Source of the DNA: CAVOOW01 sp963697675
GTDB taxonomy: Bacteria > Actinomycetota > Actinomycetes > JACCUZ01
NCBI GenBank assembly: GCA_963697675.1
Contig: CAVOOW010000004.1
Location: 309,736 to 373,735, forward strand
Length of the DNA: 64,000 nt
Reading direction: 5' to 3'
Position numbers and translations under genes: made by a program. The notes beneath the pieces are model-generated. The model was not told the origin of the DNA. It did no database searches and was given only the letters and a program-made list of their open reading frames with translations. Positions 44,186 to 52,290 of this stretch are shown here, in pieces (position 1 is the stretch's first letter; every line of letters starts with the position of its first letter).

Positions 44186-44665
44186 TTAAGCGGTACGGCG
44201 ACGCGCGCCTGGCCCCACGCGGCCGGCGACCTGCCGGTTGCTCTGGAGCTCGTGGCCGGCGTGGCAGCGGATCACCAGGTCGACCGGCTCGGCGCAGTCG
44301 CGGTGGATGAACTCGATCGGCGGGCCGTCGTCGTCGGCGAGGTAGGTGTTGCCCCACGTCTGCAGCGCGAGCAGCACGGGATAGAGGTCGATCCCCTTGT
44401 CGGTCAGCCGGTATTCGTGGCGGCGGCGCTGGCCGGGATCCTGGTAGGGCTCGCGGCGCAGCAGTCCGTCGGCGACCAGCTGGTCGAGGCGGTCGGTCAG
44501 CATCTGGCGCGGGATCGACGTGCGGACGGTCAGCTGATCGAAGCGCCGGATGCCCTGGAAGACCTCGCGCAGGACCAGCAGGGACCACCGGTCGCCGATC
44601 ACGTCGAGCGTGCGCCCGATCGTGCAGTTGTCGGCGGACCACTCGAGAGCCACGGGTTCTGACAT
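44186..44665 (-). CDS. HxlR-family transcriptional regulator
   Basis: A 159-residue winged-helix regulator. The family start is clear: NCTIGRTLDVIGDRWSLLVL, FQGIRRFDQLTVRTSIPRQM, LTDRLDQLVADGLLRREPY and RHEYRLTDKGIDLYPVLLAL. HxlR proteins often sense electrophiles through a conserved cysteine; here Cys14 (NCTIG) sits at the expected N-terminal place. A C-terminal extension carries RDCAEP and RCHAGHE, two more Cys near His, unusual and possibly metal or redox active. It is divergent from a GNAT gene. Confidence 0.9.
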   Translation of the reverse strand: MSEPVALEWSADNCTIGRTLDVIGDRWSLLVLREVFQGIRRFDQLTVRTSIPRQMLTDRLDQLVADGLLRREPYQDPGQRRRHEYRLTDKGIDLYPVLLALQTWGNTYLADDDGPPIEFIHRDCAEPVDLVIRCHAGHELQSNRQVAGRVGPGARRRTA

Positions 44666-44684
44666 GTTCGCATCCTAGGTCCTA

Positions 44685-44720
44685 TTGACAGACTCAGCAC
44701 GCATCGTACACCCTGGGTCT
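44685..44720 (+). promoter_or_regulatory. Candidate promoter in the HxlR/GNAT divergent region
   Basis: TTGACA (44685-44690) and TACACC (44707-44712) are separated by 16 nt. An ATG lies at 44721, 8 nt after the -10 box, which would give a leaderless transcript. The site is 20 nt from the HxlR start codon, so HxlR could control both genes. Confidence 0.5.
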
Positions 44721-44739
44721 ATGAATACGACTCAGGTGG

Positions 44740-45252
44740 TTGGTCGGCGCTCGAAGTCCCCGGCGCCTTCGGTCGTCGGGTGTCCACCTGCGCCGGACGG
44801 CTGCGGATGACGCCGCGCGGTTGACGACGATGCTCGCCGGGCTGTCGCCGATGAGCTCCTACCTCCGCTTCCTGTCCGGAGGGCGTCCCTCCGACCGGAT
44901 GGTCACGCGGCTGCTGCAGAGGGACTCGACGCACGGCGCGTGGCTGGCGATGGCCGGTGACACCGCAGTGGGTCATGTCATGTGGGCACTCGCGGAGGAC
45001 GCCGTCGAGGTCGGAGTGGTGGTCTCCGACGCGTGGCAGCAACGCGGCATCGGACGATGGCTCATCCAGTCCGCGCTGGCCGAGGCCGCGGTGGCCGGCG
45101 CCGTCGCCGTGCGCCTGGACGTGCACGCCGAGAACGGCAGGGTGATCGGGATGCTCCGTCGGTCGATGCCGGATGCCACGGTCACCCGCGAGGCCGAGAT
45201 GCTGACGTACTGGGCACCCATGAGGTCGGCGACGGTGCCGTCTTCTGCGTGA
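44740..45252 (+). CDS. GNAT-family N-acetyltransferase; start uncertain
   Basis: A 170-residue frame opening at TTG 44740. The fold is GNAT: VHLRRTAADDAARL, VGHVMWALAEDAVEVGVVVSD, QQRGIGRWLIQSALAEAAVAG and VHAENGRVIGMLRRSMP. An ATG at 44721 in another frame, directly after a promoter-like sequence, would join this frame at VVGVHLRR if one base were removed from GGG at 44778-44780. The N-terminus is therefore unsettled. It sits next to the HxlR regulator. Confidence 0.75.
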   Translation: MVGARSPRRLRSSGVHLRRTAADDAARLTTMLAGLSPMSSYLRFLSGGRPSDRMVTRLLQRDSTHGAWLAMAGDTAVGHVMWALAEDAVEVGVVVSDAWQQRGIGRWLIQSALAEAAVAGAVAVRLDVHAENGRVIGMLRRSMPDATVTREAEMLTYWAPMRSATVPSSA

Positions 45253-45275
45253 TCGAAACGGCGCCCGCCACGTTG

Positions 45276-45357
45276 TGCATGATCGACTTCGAAATTCGAG
45301 GCGCTGACCTGCGGCGATGCGCGGCGATGTCGGTTACTGCATGATCGACTTTGAAGT
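45276..45357. repeat. 61-bp repeat family, copy group B
   Basis: Two cores start at 45276 and 45338, 62 nt apart, separated by GAGGCGCTGACCTGCGGCGA-type sequence. They lie between convergent genes and are preceded by CGCCACGTT as in group A. Confidence 0.9.
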
Positions 45358-45364
45358 TCTGGGG

Positions 45365-48300
45365 TTAGGTGATGTGCCAGCGGTGGGACTGCTGGACGAA
45401 GAGGGTCACGTCGGGGGCGGAGAGCGGGCGGGACAGGAAGTAGCCCTGGGCCTTGCGGCACTGCAGCCGGCGGAGGTGCGCGAGCTGGTCCTGGGTCTCG
45501 ACTCCTTCGGCCGTCACGTCGAGGTCGAGCGCGTCGGCCATCGCGAGGATCGCGGCGACGAGCGCGGTGTGGTGCGGGTCGGTGCCCAGGCCTTCGAGGA
45601 ACGCCCGGTCCACCTTGACGGCGTCGACGGGGAAGCGCTTGAGATAGCTCAGCGATGAATAGCCGGTGCCGAAGTCGTCGATCGCGAGTCGGACGCCGAG
45701 GGTCTTGAGACTGGCCAACGTACGGGAGAAGTAGTCGACGTCCTCCATGAAGACGCTCTCGGTCAGCTCCAGGCAGAGGGTCTCGGGCGGCACCCCTGTG
45801 CGCTGCAAGATGTCGTTGATGACGCCGACGATGTCGGTGGCGAGCACCTGGCGGACCGAGAGGTTGACCGACACCGTCATGGACGGCTCGTCACGCTGCC
45901 ACTCGACCAGCTGCTGGCAGGCGTGCTCGAGCACCCAGGCGCCGATCGGGCCGATCAGCCCCGACTCCTCGGCCAGCGGGATGAAGTCGGCCGGGCTGAC
46001 CAGTCCGCGGTCCGGATGCTGCCAGCGCAACAGTGCCTCAGCACCGACCATCGAGCCGGTGAACAGGTCGACGATCGGCTGGTAGTGAACGACGAACTCG
46101 TCGCGCTCGAGCGCGAGTCGCAACGCCGATGCGGTGGCGAACCGGTGGTCCGACCTGGTGCGGAGCACCTCGTCGTAGATCTCGAGCCGGCCGCGGCCGC
46201 GTTCCTTGGCAAGGTTCATGGCGACGTCGGCCGCACGGAGCAGGCTCTCCGGCGTCGCTTGCTCGTCGGCGAGTGCGATGCCGAGGCTCGCGGTGACGCT
46301 GAACTCGTGACCGACGATGAGACAGGGCTGGCTCACCGCTTCAAGAGCCCGTCCGGCGATCTGCTCGATCTCCATGATGGACACGTCGTCGCAGACGATC
46401 ACGAACTCGTCGCCGCCGAAGCGGGCGACGGTGTCGTGAGGGCGGATCACCGCATGGAGCCGGTCCGCCACCTGCCGCAGGAGCGCGTCACCCGCGGCAT
46501 TGCCCAGCGAGTCGTTGACGGTCTTGAATCGGTCGACGTCGACGAGCATGACGCCGAGCTGCGCGCCACGCCGACGCGAACCGGCCAGCGAGTGGACCAG
46601 CCGGTCGGTCAGCAGGGCCCTGTTCGGGAGGCCGGTGAGGGAGTCGTGCAGTGCTCGATGGGTGAGCTCGGTCTCCAGCTTCTTGCGCTCGGTGATGTCC
46701 GCGAGCTGCGCGATCAGGTAGTCGGGCACCCCCGACTCGTCCCGTACGAGTGACACGTACGTGGAGGCCCACACGACGGATCCGTCCGGACGCACGTACC
46801 GCCGTTCGTCTGTATAGGTGTCGTCGCCCGCCGCCACCCTGGCGAGCACCCCGTCGACGAGCGGTGCCTCGTCGGGGTGGTTGTAGTCGGTCCACAGCCG
46901 GCCGACCAGCTCCGCCGCCGGCCGGCCGAGGAGCGCGCACACGGCGGGGTTGACCCGCGTCGGGACTCCGTCGAGACCGATGATGACGCCGCCGATGCCC
47001 GCCTGTTCGAAGACGGTCGCGAACCGGGCCTCGGCCACCTGCCGCACTCGATCCGCCTCGGTGACACGGTTCTCGACCTCGACTAGGTCAGTGATGTCCC
47101 GCACCAGACCGAGGACCTCGACGACTGCGCCGGCGGCGTCCCGGCGGAAGGGAGTGACGCGACGGCTCAGCCAGCGCCACCGGCCGTCGGCGTGCAGACC
47201 CCGATAGCGCACCTCGAGCACCTGCCCGTCGGCAAGGCGAGCTGCTTCGATCGTGGCGGCCTGCGCCTGAAGCTGGTCGTCGGGATGGACGCGGGCGAGT
47301 GGTTCGCCAGGGAAGAGGGCGGCGTATTCCTCGGCGGTGTGGCCGAGGACGTCGGTGTCGCGCGAGCGATAGATGTCCTCGTCGGTCGCGAGATCGGCCA
47401 CGAACGTGAAGTCGGGCGAGGCCATCAGGACCGCGTCGAAGAACGCATTGGCTCGCACGGCCGACCGCTCCGCGAGTGTCAGTTCGGTGATGTCCAGCTG
47501 CGTCCCGCGCATGGTCGCGGGCTGGCCGTTGGCTGCCGGCGCCATCTCGATGTTGGTGCGAAGGTGCCGCACCTGGCCGTCCGGTCGAACGATGCGGTGC
47601 TCGTACTCCGCGTGGCCCCCACCGGTCAACGCCTTGTACCAGTTCTGGAACACGAGCGCGCGGTCGTCGCCATGGATCATCTCGCTGGAGGCGGTGGACA
47701 GGTCGGAATCAGGGGGAAGCCCCCAGGTGCGCAGCAGCTGCTCGGAGCAGGTGAACGTCCCGTCGGTCAGGTCATAGCTGAAGCTCCCGAGCCGGCCGAT
47801 CCGCTGCGCCTCGACGAGCCCGCGTACCGCGGAGCGTTCTGCGGAGATGTCGGTCAGCGCGCAGACGGCGCCGAGCACCACGCCGTTCGGGTCGACGATC
47901 TGGGCAGCGTGCGTGCGGACCTCGCGGTGCGGTCCACCGGCCGGGCCGAGCAACAGCTCGACGGCACCGACCTCCTCGCCGCGCAGCGCCCGGATCAGCG
48001 GGTAGTCCGCGATCGGCACCGGTTGCCCGACCGCGTCGAGCACGTCGATCAGCTCGGCGGCCTCCTCGGGCGACGAGGTGTGAGACCCCGCGCGCAGCCC
48101 CACGATGGCGCGCTGCGCGCGGTTGCGCACCAGGTTCTCGCCGTTCGCGTCGCACGAGACGATGCCGACCTCGATGGTCTCCAGCAGGGCGTCGTCGAAG
48201 CTCTGCCCGCGCACCAGCCCGGCTTTCGCGATGGCGAGCTGGGCGACTGACCGTTGCAGCGCCGCGCGTACCTCGGACAGCTCTGCCGCGAGATCGGCGT

Positions 48301-48382
48301 TGTCTGTCGCTTCGGAGGAGTCCAATGCAGACCTGACTGCGCGGTGCTGGACGGCGCGTTGGGCGGTGGCCGCCCGGGACAC
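45365..48382 (-). CDS. Multi-PAS GGDEF-EAL c-di-GMP enzyme
   Basis: About 1005 residues, no transmembrane segment. Four PAS/PAC-type sensor units precede the catalytic part: one around GIVSCDANGENLVRN, then IGRLGSFSYDLTDGTF, DFTFVADLATDEDIYRS, and FEQAGIGGVIIGLDG with TERKKLE. The GGDEF domain has DSLTGLPNRALL, DVDRFKTVNDSLGNAAGD and RFGGDEFVIV. The EAL domain has GAEALLRWQHP, LELTESVF, AIDDFGTGYSSLSYL, VKVDRAFL, TAEGVETQ and QGYFLSRPL. All catalytic motifs are intact. GTG 48382 is a plausible start but not certain; the frame stays open upstream without homology. Confidence 0.88.
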   Translation of the reverse strand: MSRAATAQRAVQHRAVRSALDSSEATDNADLAAELSEVRAALQRSVAQLAIAKAGLVRGQSFDDALLETIEVGIVSCDANGENLVRNRAQRAIVGLRAGSHTSSPEEAAELIDVLDAVGQPVPIADYPLIRALRGEEVGAVELLLGPAGGPHREVRTHAAQIVDPNGVVLGAVCALTDISAERSAVRGLVEAQRIGRLGSFSYDLTDGTFTCSEQLLRTWGLPPDSDLSTASSEMIHGDDRALVFQNWYKALTGGGHAEYEHRIVRPDGQVRHLRTNIEMAPAANGQPATMRGTQLDITELTLAERSAVRANAFFDAVLMASPDFTFVADLATDEDIYRSRDTDVLGHTAEEYAALFPGEPLARVHPDDQLQAQAATIEAARLADGQVLEVRYRGLHADGRWRWLSRRVTPFRRDAAGAVVEVLGLVRDITDLVEVENRVTEADRVRQVAEARFATVFEQAGIGGVIIGLDGVPTRVNPAVCALLGRPAAELVGRLWTDYNHPDEAPLVDGVLARVAAGDDTYTDERRYVRPDGSVVWASTYVSLVRDESGVPDYLIAQLADITERKKLETELTHRALHDSLTGLPNRALLTDRLVHSLAGSRRRGAQLGVMLVDVDRFKTVNDSLGNAAGDALLRQVADRLHAVIRPHDTVARFGGDEFVIVCDDVSIMEIEQIAGRALEAVSQPCLIVGHEFSVTASLGIALADEQATPESLLRAADVAMNLAKERGRGRLEIYDEVLRTRSDHRFATASALRLALERDEFVVHYQPIVDLFTGSMVGAEALLRWQHPDRGLVSPADFIPLAEESGLIGPIGAWVLEHACQQLVEWQRDEPSMTVSVNLSVRQVLATDIVGVINDILQRTGVPPETLCLELTESVFMEDVDYFSRTLASLKTLGVRLAIDDFGTGYSSLSYLKRFPVDAVKVDRAFLEGLGTDPHHTALVAAILAMADALDLDVTAEGVETQDQLAHLRRLQCRKAQGYFLSRPLSAPDVTLFVQQSHRWHIT

Positions 48383-48556
48383 CCCGAGCGCAGGAACCGG
48401 GAGCCCGCCTCCAACATGGTAACCATGACGAACGCTCCGACCGCCTGCACATGGGCGACAAATGGTCGATTTCTGCCCTAAGAGGTCCCTGTTTGCCGGT
48501 GGTCCATGATCGGGATGCACGGTTTCACACGGCGAGCATGAGGGAGGGCCGGTTCG

Positions 48557-49276
48557 ATGCCTGGCGCGGTGTCCGACGAAACCGTCCGCGTCCCGATCCT
48601 GCTGTCGAAATGGCTGACGGTGACCTTCGTGCACTGGCCGGTCGCGCCGGCAGTGGTCCAGGCGATGCTGCCCGCGGGGCTGGTGGTCGACCGGTGGGAC
48701 GACGAAGCGTGGCTGACGCTCGCGCCGTTCCGGATGGTGGATGTCGGGCCGCCCGGACCGGCTGCGCTGCGCCGGCTGACGTTCGCGGAGACGAACTTTC
48801 GGACGTACGTGCGCGCGCCTGACGGACGTGCGGGGATCTACTTCTTCGCGATCGAGGCAGTCAGCGCCCTGATGACGATCAGCGCGCGGGTCGCCGCCGG
48901 GATCCCCTACCGGCTCGGCAATCTCAGCGTCGTCTCGGACGCCGGAGTGGTCAGCTATGGCGGCGCGCGGCGGGACGGATCGGGTGCCTACCGGCTCGAC
49001 GTACGGCCGGGTCCGCCGATTGTCGAGCCGACCCCGCTCGACGTCTGGCTGACTGCGCGATGGCGTGCGTACAGCTGGCATCTGGGGCGACTGCTCGAGA
49101 CGCCGGTGTGGCATGAGCCGTGGCCGCTGTCGAGCGCGACAGTTGAGGGTCTGCGCGAGACACTCTCCACCTCGTTGGGTCTGCCGGCCGCTCGTACGAC
49201 TGATGCTGTTGTGCATTTCTCCGAGGGGGTGCACGACGTGCGCATCGGTGCGAGCCGGCGGGCGCGGGCGCGCTAG
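48557..49276 (+). CDS. DUF2071 (YqjF-like) protein
   Basis: A 239-residue protein from ATG 48557, with GGGAGGG upstream. DUF2071 signs are LLSKWLTVTFVHWPVAPAVV, the substitution-prone WLTLAPFRMVDVGPP, ETNFRTYVRAPDGRAGIYFF, and LTARWRAYSWHLGRLLETPV with a final HFSEGVHDVRIG. The family has an acetoacetate-decarboxylase-like beta barrel; its role is unknown. A strong terminator follows. Confidence 0.9.
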   Translation: MPGAVSDETVRVPILLSKWLTVTFVHWPVAPAVVQAMLPAGLVVDRWDDEAWLTLAPFRMVDVGPPGPAALRRLTFAETNFRTYVRAPDGRAGIYFFAIEAVSALMTISARVAAGIPYRLGNLSVVSDAGVVSYGGARRDGSGAYRLDVRPGPPIVEPTPLDVWLTARWRAYSWHLGRLLETPVWHEPWPLSSATVEGLRETLSTSLGLPAARTTDAVVHFSEGVHDVRIGASRRARAR

Positions 49277-49285
49277 TCGCCCTTG

Positions 49286-49320
49286 GCGGAGGGTCCTGCC
49301 CGATCGGCAGGACCCTCCGC
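49286..49320. terminator. Bidirectional hairpin terminator
   Basis: A perfect 15-bp stem (GCGGAGGGTCCTGCC at 49286-49300 and its complement at 49306-49320) with a 5-nt loop lies between the convergent DUF2071 and DUF3618 genes. It is 9 nt and 15 nt from their stops. Confidence 0.85.
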
Positions 49321-49335
49321 GCAACCCCCGTTCGG

Positions 49336-49893
49336 CTATCCGCCGACCCTGACGTCCTGGGTCGCTGACCTGGCCTCGTCCTGGACGTTCGCGGCAGCGT
49401 CCTGTGCGGTTGACTTCACCGCATCCACCGCGTGCTGCGCCGGCTCGCGCAGGTTGTCCTTCATCTCGTCCGCGGCCTCGGTGAGCGGTTGCTTGATCGC
49501 ATCCGCATGCTCGACGGCGTGCTCCTTCACTGCAACGGCGACGTCCTGCTCCTTCTGTGTCGCCGGCAGAAGAGACGACGCAAGCCAGCCGACTCCGAAC
49601 GCGATGAGCCCGGCCGCGAGCGGGTTGCCCTGGGTCTGGCTCCTCACGGCGCCCGGTGCGGATGCGGCTGTGCCGGCTGCCGTTGCGGCTGTGCCGGCGA
49701 CGCTGTCGCCGGTGGCGGACGCTGCGCCCATCACCTTGTTCTTGACGCCGCCGGCGACGTCCTTTGCCTTGTCGACGCGGCGCTCGAGGACGCGCGCCGG
49801 GCTCACCTTCTCCGAGAGCGCGTCAACGTCGCGGCTCAGCTCTTCACGCGTCACTTCGATGTCGCGCCTGATGTGTTCGGGTGTGTCGGTCAT
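49336..49893 (-). CDS. DUF3618 family envelope protein
   Basis: A 185-residue protein from ATG 49893. The DUF3618 core is at the start: PEHIRRDIEVTREELSRDVDALSEKVSP. An Ala/Gly-rich segment and one hydrophobic helix (NPLAAGLIAFGVGWLASSLL) follow. The tail is a long amphipathic helix rich in Ala, Glu and Lys (AVKEHAVEHADAIKQPLTEA), resembling YtxH/ElaB-like stress proteins. It is the last of three genes that lie close together on one strand. Confidence 0.85.
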   Translation of the reverse strand: MTDTPEHIRRDIEVTREELSRDVDALSEKVSPARVLERRVDKAKDVAGGVKNKVMGAASATGDSVAGTAATAAGTAASAPGAVRSQTQGNPLAAGLIAFGVGWLASSLLPATQKEQDVAVAVKEHAVEHADAIKQPLTEAADEMKDNLREPAQHAVDAVKSTAQDAAANVQDEARSATQDVRVGG

Positions 49894-49901
49894 GCCGGGT
49901 C

Positions 49902-50423
49902 CTACCGTCCCTTCAATGCGTCGGGAACCTCTTTGAGGGTCTGGATTGTTCGCTCCGGCTTCGGGTTCACGGCTCGGAGTCGTTTGCGGCCGACCGTGGC
50001 CAACACGGCACCGATGACGGCCCACAACACGGCCACGATCAGTGCTGCCCAGCCCTCGTCCATGACGTTGGCCAGGGCCCACCACAGGGCGATCGAGACG
50101 AACAGCGCAACCATGTAGCCGGCGAATCCCGCACCGCCCAACATGCCGAGTGCTTTGCCGCTCTTGGTCGCCTCGTGCCTGACCTCCGCCTTCGCGAGCT
50201 CGAGTTCCTGTCGCATCAGCTTGGACAGGTCGCTCGTCACCTCGCTGATGAGCTGGCCCACGGAGCTGTCGGTCACGTCGGGATGCTCGGTGTCGACGCG
50301 CACGGTGTCGAAGCGCTCGGTGTCGACGCGCACGGTGTCGAGGCGCTCGGTGTCGGGACGCACGGTGTCGGGACGCTCGGCGTCGGGACGCTCGGTGTCG
50401 AGGCGCCCATGGAGGCCGGTCAT
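49902..50423 (-). CDS. Phage holin family/DUF1469 (YqjE-like) membrane protein with a repeat-encoded N-terminus
   Basis: A 173-residue protein. The C-terminal part matches the YqjE/holin-superfamily III proteins: VGQLISEVTSDLSKLMRQEL, ELAKAEVRHEATKSG, and two helices (GYMVALFVSIALWWALANVM, ALIVAVLWAVIGAVLATVG). The N-terminus consists of five-residue repeats of the type D-T-[EV]-R-x, encoded by a 15-bp tandem repeat. ATG 50423 overlaps the previous stop as ATGA. The family is not phage-derived in this setting; it accompanies DUF3618 genes. Confidence 0.85.
   Translation of the reverse strand: MTGLHGRLDTERPDAERPDTVRPDTERLDTVRVDTERFDTVRVDTEHPDVTDSSVGQLISEVTSDLSKLMRQELELAKAEVRHEATKSGKALGMLGGAGFAGYMVALFVSIALWWALANVMDEGWAALIVAVLWAVIGAVLATVGRKRLRAVNPKPERTIQTLKEVPDALKGR
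50285..50402. repeat. 15-bp tandem repeat (minisatellite) inside the DUF1469 gene
   Basis: About eight near-identical 15-bp units of the type CGGTGTCGACGCGCA or CGGTGTCGAAGCGCT. Because the unit is a multiple of three, copy changes keep the frame and lengthen or shorten the acidic-basic N-terminal repeat. Confidence 0.85.
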
Positions 50424-51116
50424 AGTGGCCGCCCAGCAGACTCGTAGCCGTTCGTGCCCGTCTCCGTCGCGGTCAGGTCCGCGATCGGGGTCGCCATGCT
50501 GTCTGTCGCCGTGGGCTGTCGCCGTGTGGCCTGTCGCCGTGTGGCCTGTCGCCGTGTGGTCTGTCGGCGGCATGTCCTTCGTCGGAGTGGCGGCGGAGTC
50601 GCTCTGACTCGCTTGGACTGCCCCTCGCGTCAGGCGCCCTACGACGACGCCCGCCGCAGCGGCGCCGAGCAGGAACGTCCCTGGCTTGCGGCGTGCGTAG
50701 GAGCGCACCTCGTCGAGAAGGCTGCCTGGATCACGACGCTCGAGCCAGGTGGCCAGATCGGTCACCTTGTCGGCCGCCTGGTGGGTGAGGTCGGTGACGG
50801 GACCGGACTGGCCGCCTGCTGGGCCATGGAGCGCAGCTCGTTGCCCAAGGACTGCAGGCCGCTGGCGGCCTTGTCCTTCTGCAGAGCTGCCTGTTGCTGC
50901 GCCTGGTCGCTGAACTCGTGGCCCAGGTCCTTGGCCTGTCGGCGCGCTTCGGCGGTGACGTTGCTCGCTTCGGACGCCGCTGTGCTGGCTACCTGCTTGC
51001 CCGACTCGGTCAACGGAGTGTCGTTGTCAGGGTCGGTGACCTGGCGGGGTTCGAAGTCGCCGTCTGTTGTCGGCCGCTCATAGCTGCCGATGGGTGTGCT
51101 GGTCATGCGCATTCCT
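50420..51116 (-). CDS. DUF3618-cluster membrane-associated protein; two apparent frame breaks
   Basis: About 230 residues after correction, ATG 51116 with AAGGA upstream. The N-terminal part reads VTDPDNDTPLTESGKQVAST and ARRQAKDLGHEFSDQAQQQA. The frame then changes near 50805-50811 (one base short) into VTDLTHQAADKVTDLATWLE. It continues as PGSLLDEVRSYARRKPGTFL and LGAAAAGVVVGRLTRGAVQA, then a Thr-Ala-Thr-Gly-His repeat. A second break near 50508-50513 (one base short, inside the repeat) restores MATPIADLTATETGTNGYES and the stop at 50420. The order with DUF1469 and DUF3618 is a conserved actinobacterial trio. Confidence 0.75.
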
Positions 51117-51276
51117 TTCGTGCGCTCATGGCGCGCGGTGGGTTGTGAGTCGCCGATGTAGCCCACGGGGCCAGGGCTGAAACCTGTGCGGCTTCAGCGA
51201 TTTCGCGGACTGTGGACCGGCTCGGGCGCGATCGGTGGGATGGCCGCGCGCTCGTACTAACCAAGTCGCGGCTGCT

Positions 51277-51534
51277 TCACACGCCGACTGGGTCGGCGTG
51301 CAGTTCCGGGGACGAATGGGCAGTTGCCCCGGCGAGCTCGCTGGCACAGAGCATGCAGCGGGTCGCGCTGTAGGGCTTGTCCACCTTGCGAAGGCCGCCC
51401 GGGTCAGCGATCCGGTGACAGTCCGGGTCGGTGTGGAAGCGGATGAACAACGGTTCGTCTTCGTTGTCCTGCGGGCGGTTCTCGATCCATCCGGATGGCG
51501 GTGAGTAAGGCATGGGTACCCCGTCGAAACTCAA
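51277..51534 (-). CDS. Small hypothetical protein with Cys/His motif
   Basis: An 85-residue frame from ATG 51534 (or ATG 51513). The core reads PLFIRFHTDPDCHRIADP, VDKPYSATRCMLCASE. The spacing DPDC-H and CMLC could bind one zinc ion. Similar short proteins occur in actinobacteria, but I cannot name the family. A C-terminal tail beyond CASELAG looks unconserved. Confidence 0.55.
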   Translation of the reverse strand: MSFDGVPMPYSPPSGWIENRPQDNEDEPLFIRFHTDPDCHRIADPGGLRKVDKPYSATRCMLCASELAGATAHSSPELHADPVGV

Positions 51535-51715
51535 GGGATATTCGCGCTGATGCCACCCGCTGTGGGCGGAGCGCCTGGCCGCTGCTGGACCCTTCGCGCC
51601 CTCCCTCGTGGCGCGATTTATGTGTTGTCACCCGCTCGTGGTGGGTCCAAACCTGCGCCGGGTAAAACTCGGCTATGTGCTGTCCGTTGTGTGCCGGTTG
51701 CTCGGCACCTGACCG

Positions 51716-52000
51716 TTAAAAAGACGCAGCGTGGTTGGCCAGGAAGGTGCCGTCGTCGTGGCGGACCACTCGCCACACGCGGACGTCTTTTCCGCTGTTT
51801 TCGACGTCCTTCTCGTGAAACCTGACTTCGTTGTCGACAAGTCGACCGCAGCCCGTGACCTGGTAGGCGCTGCCTTGCATCTCGACGGTGAAGTCCTCGG
51901 CGGCGACGAAGTCGTCAAGGCTGGCGGGGGCGCGATCTGAGACGAGGAGTACGAGGAGTGGCTTGCCGGAGATAACCATTTCGGGGGTGGCGAATGACAT
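51716..52000 (-). CDS. Small hypothetical protein
   Basis: A 94-residue protein, ATG 52000 with GGAGA 8 nt upstream (an ATG at 52015 lacks a site). It is beta-rich: MVISGKPLLVLLVSDRAPAS, FTVEMQGSAYQVTGCGRLVD, VRVWRVVRHDDGTFLANH. No signal peptide, no family recognised. The coding bias is weaker than in neighbours. Confidence 0.5.
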   Translation of the reverse strand: MSFATPEMVISGKPLLVLLVSDRAPASLDDFVAAEDFTVEMQGSAYQVTGCGRLVDNEVRFHEKDVENSGKDVRVWRVVRHDDGTFLANHAASF

Positions 52001-52290
52001 GAGTCGGGTCTCCATGGGTGCAGGTCGGGCCAGCTCGGGTGCTGGGCGGCCGTGGTGCTGGTGGATGCCCCGCCAGAACGGTCAGAAACCTGCTCGGCGA
52101 CTGCCGCAGGAGATGTCGAGCGACGTCCCGGGCATGGCGGGCTGGCTCCCTGGGGTCGTCGGCCGTGAATTCCCTGCGTCAACCTCGGCGGTGGCGCCGA
52201 CTCATCGGTGGTGCGGATCGCGGTGTCCCGTGCGGACCATGATCTTTTCCGATATTTCAGGCTTGGGCCGTATGCGTCGATGGTTCATAT

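Noticed and set aside
45365..49324. PAS-GGDEF-EAL frame extended to 49324
   Set aside because: The extra N-terminal 300 residues are Arg/Pro-rich without homology and lie opposite the well-supported DUF2071 gene.
49902..50423. Prophage holin/lysis gene
   Set aside because: The holin-superfamily label is only fold similarity; neighbours are DUF3618-type envelope genes and no phage genes are present.
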